64,000 nucleotides of DNA, taken from assembly GCA_002943765.1 (NCBI GenBank), contig PQWQ01000007.1, forward strand, positions 1,862,501-1,926,500, read 5' to 3'. The DNA comes from Psoroptes ovis. Taxonomy: Eukaryota > Arthropoda > Arachnida > Sarcoptiformes > Psoroptidae. This document shows, piece by piece, positions 61,862-64,000 of this stretch. The notes beneath the pieces were generated by a model that was given only the letters and a program-made list of their open reading frames with translations, searched no databases and was not told the origin of the DNA. The translations under genes were made by a program, and so were the position numbers. Each line of letters opens with the position of its first letter. Position 1 is the stretch's first letter.

Positions 61862-64000
61862 GTAAGTCTTGTCTTTTGCTTTTTTTCTTGTTTGTCTACA
61901 ATTTCTATTCATTACATTAATATTCAAATGATGATCGAAATTGAATTCATTCTAAGAATGGGAAAAATTCATTTGTTTGTTTGTTTATTTGGCACATCCC
62001 TACGTGAACGTGCCATTTGATCAAAATGTCAAATGTTTTTTTTCTGAAATTCTCGGTATATTCAAGAATATTTCATTATTTTCATTGGAATTATTTTTAT
62101 TCATTCAACTCGGTGAAACTTAATCTAAATCAAAATCAATTTGTTGTTGTTTTTTCGGTGAATTTTCGGTAGATGAAAACGAGTGAAAAAATGTGAATTG
62201 AATGTATAATGTTTGAATGTTCACATTTTTCTTATTTATTCATATTCAAAATAAGCCGAAAATCAAAAAATTGAATTTTTTTAGACCCCTAAGAATCCTA
62301 AAGAAGAGGATCCCCAAGAATTCAGTTTCGCAATTCCTTTGGCGAAAGCAATTTGCAACTCTGCGATTTTGTTTGTTCGTTCGTTCCTTCATTTGTTGGT
62401 TGGTTGGTTTGTTCATTTGTCAAATACCAAATAAACACCAGCAGCACTGAGAATACCAAAAACCCTGAAGAATACCGAGAATAGCGCGAATACTGCAGAA
62501 TATCGGGAACACTGCAGAATACCAAGAATGGCAACCCATCGACTTCAGGCAGCAGCTAAATGTCAAATTTTTTTTCAAACAAAAATTTCAAAATGTTTTA
62601 GGTCAAAAATAATTGGCAGTTTTTATATTTTGCTTTGAAAATGAACAGAAATATAATGAAATACAATTTTCAATTTGAATTTTCGATCTGTTTTTGGATC
62701 GATTTTTCCGTATATGAGCACCAAACATACACAAAGACTAATACTGACTAATAATACTGCACTGAATAATAACCAAAACTCAATTTAAAGTTTACCAAAG
62801 TCCTATTATTTGTTCTATTGTCCTATTGCTATTGCCAAGTTCTCTGCCTATGCTGTCCATGTTATCAGCTCTATGGTACCTTTTTCACTGTTGTTTTGTT
62901 TGTTTGTTTCAAAATAAATGAAATAATTTCAAAAGTTTTTGAAAATGAAAATACTGGAAGTTCTATGGAACGATTTTATTGAATTCTATTTAGAATTAGT
63001 CAATTTAGAAATGGTCGATGAATCACAATTGATCAAAATAATCAGAATCTAAGACAATCAAAATGAATACATGAAACACCCCCCGTCAATTCTGTACGAA
63101 ATGAATATGAAAAAAAAAGCTTATGACATTAAGAAAAGTTAAGGCTAAGGCCCTGATAGCCCCTGCTTTGTTTTCTTTGTTTGAATAAGGCAAAAAAAAA
63201 ACCTGTGAAAAAGCCCTCGAGAAAAAAACACCGCCACCACCCTTGATTCTGACATTTGGCGTCATCATTATTATTATCATTGGTTTGTATTTTATGTCTA
63301 TTTTGGCCTAAAAATGTAATTTACTAGAAGAGCATTAGATGAAGAATAGAAAGAAACTTTTAAGTTAATAAAATAAGAAAAAAAAATGAAAATTTCCCCA
63401 AAATTACCCAAAAAAATGGAAATAAAATTAAAAGTATCTTGAAAAGAAAGAAGTAATAATTTCATTTTTCTTTAAGAAAAAATGAAGAAGAAGAGAAACA
63501 TTGGAAAATGAATTTTTTTTTTTGAATCATATTAAGAATGAAGGAAATTGTTAAATGGCAAATGTGGTGGCACAGTAAATGTTAAACGGTGATCATAGTA
63601 AATGTTATATGGTGAATGATGAATGATAAATTCAAGAATTTAATCAAATTTCTTAGATGAAAAAATGAATGAATGATGGTACTTCTTCGAGCCATCTTTG
63701 AAATTATCATCAAAGTGTTTCTGTGCGGCGAGAATTCAATGTATTTGAATTTTTGAACTAAATATTTCGTATTTTTGAATGTGAATTTAAATTTCTGAGA
63801 CTGAAATCGAAATATTTTTCTATTCAAAATCCATGAAATCGTTTTCAAAATTCATTCATTCATTCATTGAATTTACATTTTACCGCTGTAAATCTATTCA
63901 TAATTATTATAACTCAAAATTTACCACTTGAAAAACTGGAAACTTAGACTCTTTTCAAGGATAAAAAAAAGAAGTTTTCCACTGAATAATTCTTCGGAAA
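61862..64000. other. Sequence downstream of the candidate exon
   Basis: Presumed intron. Contains the degenerate repeat at 62445-62531 and purine-rich runs around 63360-63510. No convincing exon was seen to the window end. Confidence 0.4.
62445..62531 (-). repeat. Degenerate tandem repeat, TCGGTATTC type
   Basis: About four imperfect units of 18-24 bases: CACTGAGAATACC, CCCTGAAGAATACCGAGA, ATACTGCAGAATATCGGGA, CACTGCAGAATACCAAGA. Read on the minus strand the unit is TATTCTCGGTATTC, close to the cluster at 49813-49941. Confidence 0.6.

Overview
The window looks like nuclear DNA of an arthropod, most probably an astigmatan (acariform) mite. By eye it is very AT-rich. Exons are AT-biased with long Asn/Gln/Ser/His runs, most introns are 55-80 bases with GT..AG ends, and neighbouring genes are only 100-200 bases apart. 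The family assignments come from protein motifs I recognise; the species is inference.

Layout. Left third (1-24664), gene-dense: 3'-truncated ATPAF2 (-); a DNAJB12/14-type ER co-chaperone (+); an intact mariner transposase (-); a single-exon PHETA/Sesquipedalian PH protein (+); MED13 of the Mediator kinase module (-, 8 exons, 2634 aa, one 6.7-kb exon); a long coiled-coil protein ending in a RACGAP1-like C1 zinc finger (+); NLE1/Notchless (-); SCO1 (+); POLR2E/RPB5 (-). Many of these are housekeeping functions: F1-ATPase assembly, cytochrome oxidase copper delivery, Pol II/Mediator and 60S maturation. Centre (24665-45500): a BICD-family dynein adaptor of the BICDR/BICDL type (+), whose first intron is 13.7 kb in an otherwise tiny-intron neighbourhood, followed by an intact DD34E Tc1/IS630-like transposase (-). 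Right third (45500-64000): the cholinergic locus, with an intronless vesicular acetylcholine transporter (VAChT) in a gene desert. A first-coding-exon candidate on the same strand 5 kb downstream may be the start of choline acetyltransferase, whose body would lie beyond the window.

Splice junctions were placed by hand. All multi-exon models close in frame and give family-typical lengths (for example NLE1 485 aa, POLR2E 211 aa, SCO1 285 aa). Main points for a second look: a 13-bp promoter-proximal motif (CCATCTRYCGRWA) found only upstream of three genes here; the coiled-coil/C1 protein without a RhoGAP domain and its apparent alternative polyadenylated short form; the very long BICDR intron with a near-perfect palindrome; related CGGGTATT-type repeats on opposite strands flanking VAChT; and small orphan coding-looking segments in the right third. 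I found no CRISPR, prophage, tRNA or rRNA. I see no clear previously undescribed system; the novelty candidates are modest and are labelled as such.
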